A stretch of DNA of 6,240 bases, from positions 1 through 6,240 of the forward strand of contig CALYVJ010000116.1 in NCBI GenBank assembly GCA_945494195.1. Direction: 5' to 3'. Below the pieces are notes generated by a model. The model was given only the letters and a program-made list of their open reading frames with translations. It was not told where the DNA came from and made no database searches. Shown here piece after piece: positions 1 to 6,240 of the stretch (within the stretch, counting starts at the first letter, position 1; each line of letters begins with the position of its first letter). This DNA comes from an uncultured Selenomonas sp. GTDB taxonomy: Bacteria; Bacillota; Negativicutes; Selenomonadales; Selenomonadaceae. The position numbers and the translations under genes were made by a program.

Positions 1-2975
1 AAGCGTGTACGGTACACCGGGAGACCAAGTGTTCCCGGTGACGCCACGAGTTCCTCCGGCGTAAGCCCAAGCGCGACCGTCGAGTTAAAAATCGACATAG
101 TGGCCTTGTCATCAAAGGGAATCGTCTTCGGGTCACGGCAGGTAAGGTCTTCAAGCATTTTGATAACCGTCGGGTCATCGTGACCGAGAATATCGAGCTT
201 GACCAGACGGCTGCTGATAGAATGGTAGTCGAAGTGGGTCGTTATAGTGCCACAGTTCATATCGTTGGCCGGATGCTGAATCGGCGTAAAGAAATGAACA
301 TCCATATTGCGCGGCACAACCATGATGCCGGCCGGATGCTGGCCCGTCGTCGACTTGACGCCCATACAGCCATGGGCCAGCCGGTCAATATAGGAGCCAT
401 GTTTCTTGACGCCCTTCTCCTCAAAGAATTTCTTGACATAACCAAAGGCCGTCTTATCGGCAACGGTCTGGATGGAACCAGCGCGATAAACGTTGTCTTT
501 GCCAAACAGGATTTCTGTGTATTTATGAGCCACCGGCTGATACGTACCTGAGAAGTTCAAGTCGATATCTGGAACTTTATCGCCGTCGAAGCCGAGGAAT
601 ACGGCAAACGGGATATCGTGACCATCTTTTATCAGTGGCTCCCCGCAAACTGGACAATTCATATCCGGCAAGTCATACCCACAACCATAGGAACCATCGG
701 TAATGAATTTGCTATACTGGCAATGCGGGCAGCGCCAATGCGGCGGCAGCGGATTAACCTCCGTGATCCCCGTCATTGTAGCGATAAACGAAGAACCGAC
801 GGAACCACGGGAACCGACCAAGTAACCATCGTCATTGGACTTTTTAACCAGTCGCTGGGCGATGAGATACAGCACGGAGAATCCATGGCCAATAATCGGC
901 TTCAGCTCCTGCTGGAGACGGGCCTCAACGATTTCAGGCAAATTTTCGCCATACATCTCCTTGGCCTTGTTGTAAGACATCGACCGGATTTCTTCATCGG
1001 CCCCTGGAATCATCGGTGAATACAGATCGTCAGGAATCGGCTTAAAGGATTCAATCATCTCGTTGATTTTCCGCGGATTCGTGACAACAGCTTCATAGGC
1101 CAGTTCCTCTCCCAGGTACTCAAATTCCGCCAGCATTTCTTCGGTTGTCCGCAGATAGAGTGGCGGTTGCAGCTCAGCATCATCAAACCCCTTGCCCTTC
1201 ATGAGGATGGCACGGTATATCTGATCCTCTGGATTCAAGAAATGGACGTCGCAGGTTGCCACCAGCATTTTATCGAGTTTTTGTGCCAATTCAGCGACTT
1301 TCAAATTGATGTTGATAAGGTCTTCGTCCGTATTGATATCGGGGAATTTATCACTGCGCTTCAAAAAGTCGTTGTTATGGATTGGCTGAATCTCAAGATA
1401 ATCGTAGAAGTTAGCAATCTCTATGAGCTGCTCATCTGACTGGCCTTCGACAATCGCGCGAATGAGTTCTCCCGCCTCACAGGCAGAACCGATGATGATC
1501 CCCTCGCGGTATTCTTCAATGATTTTCTTGGGCAGACGTGGCTGCCGGTGAAAATATTTGACATGAGCCAGCGATACCATCTGATAGAGATTCCGCAGGC
1601 CATTGGGATTTTTGGCCAAAAAGATAATATGGTTGGCCCGCTTCTGCTCCCAATCATCGCCTGTAAGATAGCCTTCCATGCCATAGATAACCTTGATACC
1701 AGCATCCTTGGCAGCTTTGGCCGCATCCGGGTAAGCCTGAACAACGCCATGATCGGTAATGGCAATGGCCGGCCACCCCCAACGGGCTGCCGTCTTGACC
1801 AGATTCTTGACCGATACCACGGCATCCATGGCACTCATGGTAGTATGAGCATGAAGCTCTACCCGCTTTTCCTCCGCATTGTCCATGCGGGATTCTGTTT
1901 CCTTCTTGGCCAAAGAATCCATGAAGAGCACGTACTCATTCATATAGGTATCAAAGCGGATAGAGCCGCGGATGCGCACTTCCATCCCCTCTTTGAGTTT
2001 GCCGATGATTTCCTCGAAATCCTCTTCCGGGCCGTTCTTGCCCCGTTTGGGTTTGAAGAACTTCTTGCAGGCGATACCATTGCTCTCATCCGACAGGCAG
2101 AAGGAAAGCAGCTTCGTTCCGGTCTTGAACTCATTGGTCTTGATCCCAGAAATAGCCCCTTCCCCGATGAAACCTTCGAGAATAACGTTCTTCATCTCGC
2201 CATCAAGCTCATCGATGAGCTTGCGCTCTCCCATAACACCGCGGCCAAAAATAAGATTGCCTGCTCCATGGACCACCACCGGCCTATCAAAATCATCGTG
2301 ATGTTTGGGTACCTTCGGCGTTTTAGGCTTACTCTCCGCTGCCGGCTTAATGCTGGCAGCCTTCGCCTTCTCTGCAGCGGCTTTCTGTTCGGCCACGCGT
2401 TCCTGGTGGACAGCGGCACAGTATTCCGGCGTATTGAAGCTATCATCCACTTCGAGATTTTGCAACACTTCGTCGCTGGCATTGCATTCCACCGGGCAAC
2501 GATATCCCAGCAGCTGCTTGATGGCTTTGCCCATAAGCTGCGCCACCGAATGTGCACGCATGATTTCGCCGCCGAGCTCCCCCGGTACATCGAGAATCAG
2601 CCGGCTGCCATCCACGCGGTACTTCGAACGCTTCAAGAGCTGAAACACCGTCGGGTTGCCTTCGGAAACCACCGTTACGAGTTTGGTCCAAATTTTCTGG
2701 ATACCATCCTCCACATCGATAACTTCCTGATAGAACAGCACCTGGTCAAGCTGGCATTTCCGTTGGATCTGTGCAGCGGCTTCCTGTAAAAGGGCATCGG
2801 GGATAAGCGTCTGGCTGATCAGCACGATTTCCCAGCTGTTGGTCTTGGTACACACCTCAACATGACGAATAGACGCTGTCTTCATGAGCTCTTTTTGCTC
2901 ATCATCCAACGCCATTCCTTGCACCAGCTGCCAAAACATATTCTCTTGTTGCGGAACGATTCGATACTTCTGCAT
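1..2975 (-). CDS. polC: DNA polymerase III alpha subunit, PolC type, lacking the inserted exonuclease domain (3' end outside window)
   Basis: Replicative DNA polymerase of Firmicutes, acting at the fork with the beta clamp. I translated 991 uninterrupted codons from the ATG at 2975 to the window edge; the C-terminal part (rest of the palm, fingers, clamp-binding region) is missing. Domains in order: N-terminal domain about 1-190; Ala/Lys/Pro-rich linker about 196-226; OB fold about 262-355; PHP from about 372, with HAH (375-377), D384, TDH (H409), GME (E434), H449, C499 and D576/H578; Cys4 zinc site (C749, C752, C774, C777); palm motif PDIDLNFSG with catalytic D803 and D805; LDILGHDD with the likely third aspartate D928. 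The sequence matches Bacillus PolC through most of this length. The roughly 170-200-residue DEDD exonuclease usually inserted between the GxE motif and the next PHP histidine is absent: E434 and H449 are only 15 residues apart. The motif TTGQHPGGI of Bacillus PolC reads TTGQHPAGI here (A882). The start is supported by AAGGAG eight bases upstream. Confidence 0.96.
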   Translation of the reverse strand, partial: MQKYRIVPQQENMFWQLVQGMALDDEQKELMKTASIRHVEVCTKTNSWEIVLISQTLIPDALLQEAAAQIQRKCQLDQVLFYQEVIDVEDGIQKIWTKLVTVVSEGNPTVFQLLKRSKYRVDGSRLILDVPGELGGEIMRAHSVAQLMGKAIKQLLGYRCPVECNASDEVLQNLEVDDSFNTPEYCAAVHQERVAEQKAAAEKAKAASIKPAAESKPKTPKVPKHHDDFDRPVVVHGAGNLIFGRGVMGERKLIDELDGEMKNVILEGFIGEGAISGIKTNEFKTGTKLLSFCLSDESNGIACKKFFKPKRGKNGPEEDFEEIIGKLKEGMEVRIRGSIRFDTYMNEYVLFMDSLAKKETESRMDNAEEKRVELHAHTTMSAMDAVVSVKNLVKTAARWGWPAIAITDHGVVQAYPDAAKAAKDAGIKVIYGMEGYLTGDDWEQKRANHIIFLAKNPNGLRNLYQMVSLAHVKYFHRQPRLPKKIIEEYREGIIIGSACEAGELIRAIVEGQSDEQLIEIANFYDYLEIQPIHNNDFLKRSDKFPDINTDEDLININLKVAELAQKLDKMLVATCDVHFLNPEDQIYRAILMKGKGFDDAELQPPLYLRTTEEMLAEFEYLGEELAYEAVVTNPRKINEMIESFKPIPDDLYSPMIPGADEEIRSMSYNKAKEMYGENLPEIVEARLQQELKPIIGHGFSVLYLIAQRLVKKSNDDGYLVGSRGSVGSSFIATMTGITEVNPLPPHWRCPHCQYSKFITDGSYGCGYDLPDMNCPVCGEPLIKDGHDIPFAVFLGFDGDKVPDIDLNFSGTYQPVAHKYTEILFGKDNVYRAGSIQTVADKTAFGYVKKFFEEKGVKKHGSYIDRLAHGCMGVKSTTGQHPAGIMVVPRNMDVHFFTPIQHPANDMNCGTITTHFDYHSISSRLVKLDILGHDDPTVIKMLEDLTCRDPKTIPFDDKATMSIFNSTVALGLTPEELVASPGTLGLPVYRTR

Positions 2976-2983
2976 TCCCCAAG

Positions 2984-2989
2984 CTCCTT
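2984..2989 (-). promoter_or_regulatory. Ribosome binding site of polC
   Basis: AAGGAG, 8 bases before the ATG at 2975 and directly after the transglycosylase stop codon (TAA at 2990-2992). It fixes the polC start and suggests polC is translated from the same messenger as the gene before it. Confidence 0.85.
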
Positions 2990-3604
2990 TTATTCTGGAT
3001 AAAGCTCCCGATACCTTTTCTCATCAGCCAGTACCTGCCGGACATAATCCCGTGTCTCCGCAAAGGGGATGGCATCGATATCCGAAAAATCCTCTGGCCA
3101 ATTATATTGTTTAATCCATTCCTGCACGTTGCCCCGGCCGGCATTATACGCCGCTAAGACCAACACATTATTTCCGTGAAATTCCCTCTGCAGGGTAGAA
3201 AGATACCAAGTTCCATATCGGATATTACGGTCCGGTTCATGAAGCCTTTCCTCCGAGTAGTTTGTATCCCCAAGCTGCCCGGCAATCCACTTTGCCGTAT
3301 CTGGCATAATCTGCATCAGGCCAATAGCGCCACGATGCGAACGCACTTCCCGCTTGAACTTGCTCTCTTTCTTGATGACAGCTGCCGTAAGATTGCTATC
3401 CACATTATAAAGAGCTGCGTACTTCATCACCGTATCGTGATAGGGATAAACGTAAAAATAGCTGCGCTGCACCGGTTCAAACTTCAGCACAAAAAATGCA
3501 CTCAGACTAACGAAAATAATGAATAACGCAACACAAAAACAGGACACCATGCGGCGATGCTGCATTTTCCTGCTTTGACGGACCCTGTCATGAAACTCCG
3601 TCAT
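2990..3604 (-). CDS. Membrane-anchored lytic transglycosylase, SLT family
   Basis: A 204-residue protein predicted to cleave the MurNAc-GlcNAc bond of peptidoglycan outside the membrane, giving 1,6-anhydro-MurNAc ends. A basic N-terminus (R7, R9, R12, K13, R17, R18) precedes one hydrophobic segment, about 20-40, that looks like an uncleaved signal anchor. I see no clear lipobox. The SLT domain spans about 56-200. KKESKF carries the likely catalytic glutamate E80; GAIGLMQIMP (92-101) and AAYNAGRGNV (151-160) are the other classic SLT motifs. Length and layout resemble small Firmicute SLT proteins of the YjbJ type. The start at 3604 was chosen for its AAGGAG seven bases upstream; M14 and M19 are alternatives, and a longer upstream reading has no such support. 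The gene overlaps the 3' end of coaE by 17 bases in another frame, suggesting translational coupling. The sequence does not show a role linked to its replication and repair neighbours. Confidence 0.93.
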   Translation of the reverse strand: MTEFHDRVRQSRKMQHRRMVSCFCVALFIIFVSLSAFFVLKFEPVQRSYFYVYPYHDTVMKYAALYNVDSNLTAAVIKKESKFKREVRSHRGAIGLMQIMPDTAKWIAGQLGDTNYSEERLHEPDRNIRYGTWYLSTLQREFHGNNVLVLAAYNAGRGNVQEWIKQYNWPEDFSDIDAIPFAETRDYVRQVLADEKRYRELYPE

Positions 3605-4193
3605 GCGTCCACTCCTTCCATAGATTATCCACCTGCCGCAGGGTTGACGACAGGCTTCCACTATTATCGATCAGGCAATCTGCCCGCTTTTTTTTCTCTT
3701 CCAGAGACATTTGCGCGGCAATTCTGGCCGCTGCCTCTTCCCTTCCATAACCGTTGCGCTTCATAAGTCGCTCCAGTTGGATTTTTTCCTCTACATATAC
3801 CAGGCAGACCTTCTCTGCCATTTTATCCCATCCCGACTCAAAGAGCAATGGAACATCCAGCACAATCAAAGATTTTTTCTCCGCCCGATATTGCTTCACC
3901 CACTGGCATATTTCCTGCTTGATCAGTGGATGAGCAGCAGCACCAATCCATTCCCGTTCAACCGGGTCAGAAAAGACCTGCTGCCCGATGGCGCGGCGGT
4001 TAAACTTTCCATCAGGCAACAGGATTTTCTCCCCAAAATGCTGGCGATACGCCTCATATAGTGTTTTCCCCGGCTCAAGAAGTTCGTGGGCAATGGCATC
4101 GGCATCGATAATGCTGGCACCTTTTTTCCGCAAATACGCGGAAACGGTACTCTTCCCAGAGGCAATGCCTCCCGTAAGGCCGATGATCTTCAT
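3588..4193 (-). CDS. coaE: Dephospho-CoA kinase
   Basis: Catalyses the last step of coenzyme A synthesis in the cytoplasm: ATP-dependent phosphorylation of the ribose 3'-hydroxyl of dephospho-CoA. The 201-residue length is normal for the family. It begins MKIIGLTGG, with the Walker A loop GGIASGKST at 8-16 (K14), then the DAD motif at 30-32 (D32 is the likely catalytic residue), AAHPLI around 86-91, and DVPLLFE at 113-119. The lid region follows: a basic RLMKRNGYGREEA stretch, then a Q-rich segment and a CLIDNSG motif near the C-terminus. The frame is open further upstream, but that extension would run into mutM and lacks family similarity. The ATG at 4193 has AAGGAGG seven bases before it and puts the P-loop at its usual distance from the N-terminus. 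It sits 20 bases after mutM, and its end overlaps the transglycosylase gene. Confidence 0.97.
   Translation of the reverse strand: MKIIGLTGGIASGKSTVSAYLRKKGASIIDADAIAHELLEPGKTLYEAYRQHFGEKILLPDGKFNRRAIGQQVFSDPVEREWIGAAAHPLIKQEICQWVKQYRAEKKSLIVLDVPLLFESGWDKMAEKVCLVYVEEKIQLERLMKRNGYGREEAAARIAAQMSLEEKKKRADCLIDNSGSLSSTLRQVDNLWKEWTHDGVS
3612..3617 (-). promoter_or_regulatory. Ribosome binding site of the lytic transglycosylase gene, inside the coaE 3' end
   Basis: AAGGAG, 7 bases before the ATG at 3604. It lies within the last codons of coaE (around Lys-Glu-Trp), so ribosomes finishing coaE would pass over it. It decides the start among three nearby in-frame ATGs. Confidence 0.82.
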
Positions 4194-4200
4194 ACCACAT

Positions 4201-4207
4201 CCTCCTT
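4201..4207 (-). promoter_or_regulatory. Ribosome binding site of coaE
   Basis: AAGGAGG, a near-perfect Shine-Dalgarno sequence 7 bases before the ATG at 4193, within the 20-base mutM-coaE gap. It rules out the longer in-frame start that would overlap mutM. Confidence 0.88.
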
Positions 4208-4213
4208 CCTGTA

Positions 4214-5038
4214 TCAGGTTTGACAACGAGGGCAATAATGGGTTCCCCGCCCGCCCACTGTTGTCTTTTCGATGGGCGTACCACACTTGCGGCAAGGCTG
4301 TCCTTTCCGGTTGTAAACAAAAAGGTGTTCCTGATGGCCGCCCTGGCCCCCCTCACCATTCTGATAATCCCGGAACGTGGTACCGCCGTCGCGGATTCCC
4401 GCCTCGATGACTGAATTAATAGTTCCATACAGACGCTGGCATTCTTCCCTAGTAAGGGTGCTGGCACGGCGTTCCGGATGGATTCCGGCCAGGAACAAAG
4501 CCTCGTCATCGTAAATATTGCCAATGCCGCCAATGTATTTCTGATTCAGCAACAGCGTTTTAATGCGCGTCCCTTTCCCCTGCACCAGATGGTAGAGATA
4601 TTCTGGCGTAAACTCGCGTGACAAGGGCTCCGGCCCCATCTCAGCGAGGCTATGAATACGCCAGCGCTCCCCTGGTGCTAATGCATAAACCGCCCCCAGG
4701 GTACGGGTATCACCATAGACCAACACCCCGCCGCCATCAAGATAGAATAGCAGCCGTGCATAGGTATCGTGGGGCACGCCATTCGGCTCAAATACCAATC
4801 GGCCCGTCATCCGAAGGTGAAAAATCAGTTCATTGCCGTTATCCAGCTTCATGATGAGATATTTTCCCCGGCGGTCCATCCCTTGTATCGTCCGGCCAAT
4901 GGACATGGCCCGATAAGCTTCCGGCTCCGGCCATTTAATCTGCCTAGGCAGCAAAAGGTCTAGCTTCATGATTTTTTGACCAGTCAAAGCTGTATCGAGA
5001 TAACGGCGGATAATTTCCACCTCTGGCATCTCTGGCAT
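4214..5038 (-). CDS. mutM: Formamidopyrimidine-DNA glycosylase / AP lyase (8-oxoguanine repair)
   Basis: Base-excision repair enzyme that removes 8-oxoguanine and formamidopyrimidines opposite C and then cuts the strand by beta,delta-elimination. 274 residues, normal length. The start MPEMPEVE was chosen because Pro2 must become the N-terminal nucleophile after Met removal, and E3 is the partner catalytic residue; a longer in-frame reading would bury this proline. Visible hallmarks: K59 in RRGKYL, the lesion-void residues M77 and R112, the helix-two-turn-helix segment GGIGNIYDDEALF, and a C-terminal zinc finger with C249, C252, C269 and C272, including R264 in the GGRGTHYC hairpin. One oddity: the intercalating aromatic residue of the family (F114 in the Bacillus stearothermophilus enzyme, as I recall) is Leu114 here (DTRTLG). 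The start lies one base after the polA stop (TGATATG), a typical coupled junction, and coaE follows after 20 bases. The polA-mutM-coaE order is common in Firmicutes. Confidence 0.97.
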   Translation of the reverse strand: MPEMPEVEIIRRYLDTALTGQKIMKLDLLLPRQIKWPEPEAYRAMSIGRTIQGMDRRGKYLIMKLDNGNELIFHLRMTGRLVFEPNGVPHDTYARLLFYLDGGGVLVYGDTRTLGAVYALAPGERWRIHSLAEMGPEPLSREFTPEYLYHLVQGKGTRIKTLLLNQKYIGGIGNIYDDEALFLAGIHPERRASTLTREECQRLYGTINSVIEAGIRDGGTTFRDYQNGEGGQGGHQEHLFVYNRKGQPCRKCGTPIEKTTVGGRGTHYCPRCQT

Positions 5039-5039
5039 A

Positions 5040-6240
5040 TCACTTCGCCTCCGCCCAGTTCTTGCCACTGTGAATATCAATCAAGAGTGGGACGGAAAGC
5101 TTCACCACCTGTTCCATTGATTCCTTCAAGATTTTGCTGACGACTTCCCGTTCTTCTGCTGTGGTCTCCAAGACCAATTCATCGTGAACCTGCAGCAGGA
5201 TACGACTCTTGACCCCAGCTTTCTGCAGACGATGGTAAGCTTCAATCATAGCCAGCTTGATAATATCTGCTGCTGTTCCCTGAATCGGCGTATTCATTGC
5301 CATACGCTCCGCCAGCGACCGCTGCATGAAATTCCTGCTCTTTATGGACGGCAGCTCCCGGCGGCGGCCGTAAAGGGTCTTAACACAGCCTGTATCATGC
5401 GCTACTGCTACGGTATCATCCATAAATTTACGGATGCCGGGGTAACGCGCAAAATAACTGTCAATATAGCTGGCTGCCTCTTTCTTCGGGATATGCAAAT
5501 CACGCGAAAGGCCATAGTCGCTGATGCCATAAACAATGCCAAAGTTTACCGCCTTGGCCCGACTGCGAAGCGTCGGGGTGACTTCCGCCAGCGGCACACC
5601 AAAGACCTCTGAAGCCGTACGGGCATGAATATCCTGATTCTGACAGAAGGCATCAATGAAGCTTTCGTCCCCCGACATATGTGCCAGCAGACGCAACTCA
5701 ATCTGCGAATAATCCGCCGAAAGAAGGTAATCATAACCCTCCCCAGGCTCAAAGAGCGCGCGGATGGTCTTGCCTTCCTCCGTGCGTACCGGGATATTCT
5801 GCAGATTCGGATCAGAACTGGAAAGCCTGCCTGTTGCCGTTACGGTCTGGTTGAAGCTCGTGTGAACGCGTCCAGACTCCGGATGAATGAGTTCACCAAT
5901 GGCATCCAAATAGGTCGACTTCAACTTCGTCCACATGCGATAGGCCAAAATCTGTTCGATAATCGGATGCTTAAACCGCAGGGATTCCAACACCTCCGCA
6001 TTGGTGGAATAGCCGGTCTTGATCTTTTTCGCCGGAGGAAGCTCCAAACGCTCAAAGAGTACCTCCCCGAGCTGTTTTGGGGAATTGATATTAAACTCCG
6101 TCCCCGCCAACACATAGATGTCCTGCTGGATTTTTTCAATTTTCTTGCCGACTTCAGCGGCTTTTTCTTCAAGGCTTTTCCGGTTGACGTAGACGCCATT
6201 CTGCTCCAGGGCTGCCAGGGCTTCCACCAATGGCAATTCG
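5040..6240 (-). CDS. polA: DNA polymerase I, C-terminal polymerase domain (5' end outside window)
   Basis: Family A polymerase for gap filling in repair and for Okazaki-fragment maturation. Only about 400 C-terminal residues are in the window, read from 6239 to the TGA at 5040-5042. The frame is open to the edge; the TTG at 6236 is an internal leucine, not a start. The fragment aligns with E. coli Pol I from the PLV...LxxIExNGV helix onward. Visible elements: the thumb region with KLKSTY and the TGRLSSxDPNLQNIP strand; motif A DYSQIELR at 5691-5714, with the catalytic Asp and the steric-gate Glu; motif B RSRAKAVNFGIVYG, with Phe at the sugar-selectivity position as in E. coli; RMAMNTPIQGTAADIIK; and motif C QVHDEL at 5175-5192, with the second catalytic Asp. 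The end, GKNWAEAK, is typical. The catalytic core looks intact. Whether the 5'-nuclease and 3'-5' exonuclease domains are present or functional cannot be judged here. It is followed by mutM after one base. Confidence 0.97.
   Translation of the reverse strand, partial: ELPLVEALAALEQNGVYVNRKSLEEKAAEVGKKIEKIQQDIYVLAGTEFNINSPKQLGEVLFERLELPPAKKIKTGYSTNAEVLESLRFKHPIIEQILAYRMWTKLKSTYLDAIGELIHPESGRVHTSFNQTVTATGRLSSSDPNLQNIPVRTEEGKTIRALFEPGEGYDYLLSADYSQIELRLLAHMSGDESFIDAFCQNQDIHARTASEVFGVPLAEVTPTLRSRAKAVNFGIVYGISDYGLSRDLHIPKKEAASYIDSYFARYPGIRKFMDDTVAVAHDTGCVKTLYGRRRELPSIKSRNFMQRSLAERMAMNTPIQGTAADIIKLAMIEAYHRLQKAGVKSRILLQVHDELVLETTAEEREVVSKILKESMEQVVKLSVPLLIDIHSGKNWAEAK
5048..5052 (-). promoter_or_regulatory. 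Ribosome binding site of mutM, inside the polA 3' end
   Basis: GGAGG, 9 bases before the ATG at 5038, embedded in the last polA codons (Ala-Glu-Ala-Lys). The spacing is slightly long but acceptable. It supports the MPEMPEVE start and coupling to polA translation. Confidence 0.7.

Noticed and set aside
180..1439. Further plus-strand frames (180-551, 618-1019, 1167-1439)
   Set aside because: They are in the same register opposite polC and end at polC TCA codons. They are shadows, not genes.
1548..2789. 413-codon open frame on the plus strand
   Set aside because: It lies exactly antisense and codon-in-register to polC. Its length is explained by rarity of TTA/CTA/TCA codons in polC. The translation shows no recognisable domain and there is no convincing ribosome binding site, while the polC frame matches the family throughout.
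3605..3661. Longer transglycosylase reading from 3661
   Set aside because: The extension lies inside coaE and has no ribosome binding site that I can see. The 3604 ATG has AAGGAG at ideal spacing and leaves a standard signal anchor.
4194..4295. Longer coaE starting upstream of 4193
   Set aside because: The added residues overlap mutM and resemble nothing in the CoaE family. A strong AAGGAGG sits just before the 4193 ATG, which gives the normal P-loop position.
5039..5080. Longer mutM starting at 5080
   Set aside because: It would place 14 residues before MPEMPEVE and block the N-terminal proline nucleophile essential to this family.
1..6240. CRISPR arrays, tRNA/rRNA genes, insertion sequences, phage or defence systems
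   Set aside because: I found no regularly spaced repeats, no RNA gene signatures and no transposase or nuclease families. Nearly every base is covered by the five housekeeping genes.

Overview
The window is a dense block of five genes, all read on the minus strand. In transcription order (right to left) they are polA (C-terminal part only), mutM, coaE, a membrane-anchored lytic transglycosylase, and polC (N-terminal 991 residues only). Both end genes run off the window. Stop-to-start gaps are 1, 20, -17 (overlap) and 14 bases. I see no room for an internal terminator and no convincing internal promoter, so the set looks like one transcriptional unit.

The organism is most likely a Firmicute in the broad sense. 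PolC is the hallmark replicative polymerase of that phylum and of a few relatives, and polA-mutM-coaE is a familiar order there. The moderately high GC, strong AAGGAG-type ribosome binding sites and the unusual PolC architecture make me lean to the Negativicutes (Selenomonas/Megamonas/Mitsuokella-like). That placement is inference, not something the sequence proves.

Layout: 1-2975 is polC, with its N-terminal domain, an Ala/Lys/Pro-rich linker, OB fold, PHP domain, a Cys4 zinc site and the start of the catalytic palm. 2990-3604 is an SLT-fold lytic transglycosylase. 3588-4193 is dephospho-CoA kinase. 4214-5038 is formamidopyrimidine-DNA glycosylase. 5040-6240 is the polymerase domain of DNA polymerase I.

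Functionally, the block joins replication (PolC), gap filling and Okazaki-fragment processing (PolA) and oxidised-base repair (MutM) with coenzyme A synthesis (CoaE) and cell-wall remodelling (transglycosylase). The most interesting observation is in PolC. The DEDD 3'-5' exonuclease that canonical PolC carries inside its PHP domain is cleanly absent, with no frameshift. The PHP domain itself keeps all nine residues expected of a metal-binding, potentially catalytic PHP. This suggests that proofreading is done either by the PHP domain or by a separate DnaQ-like protein.
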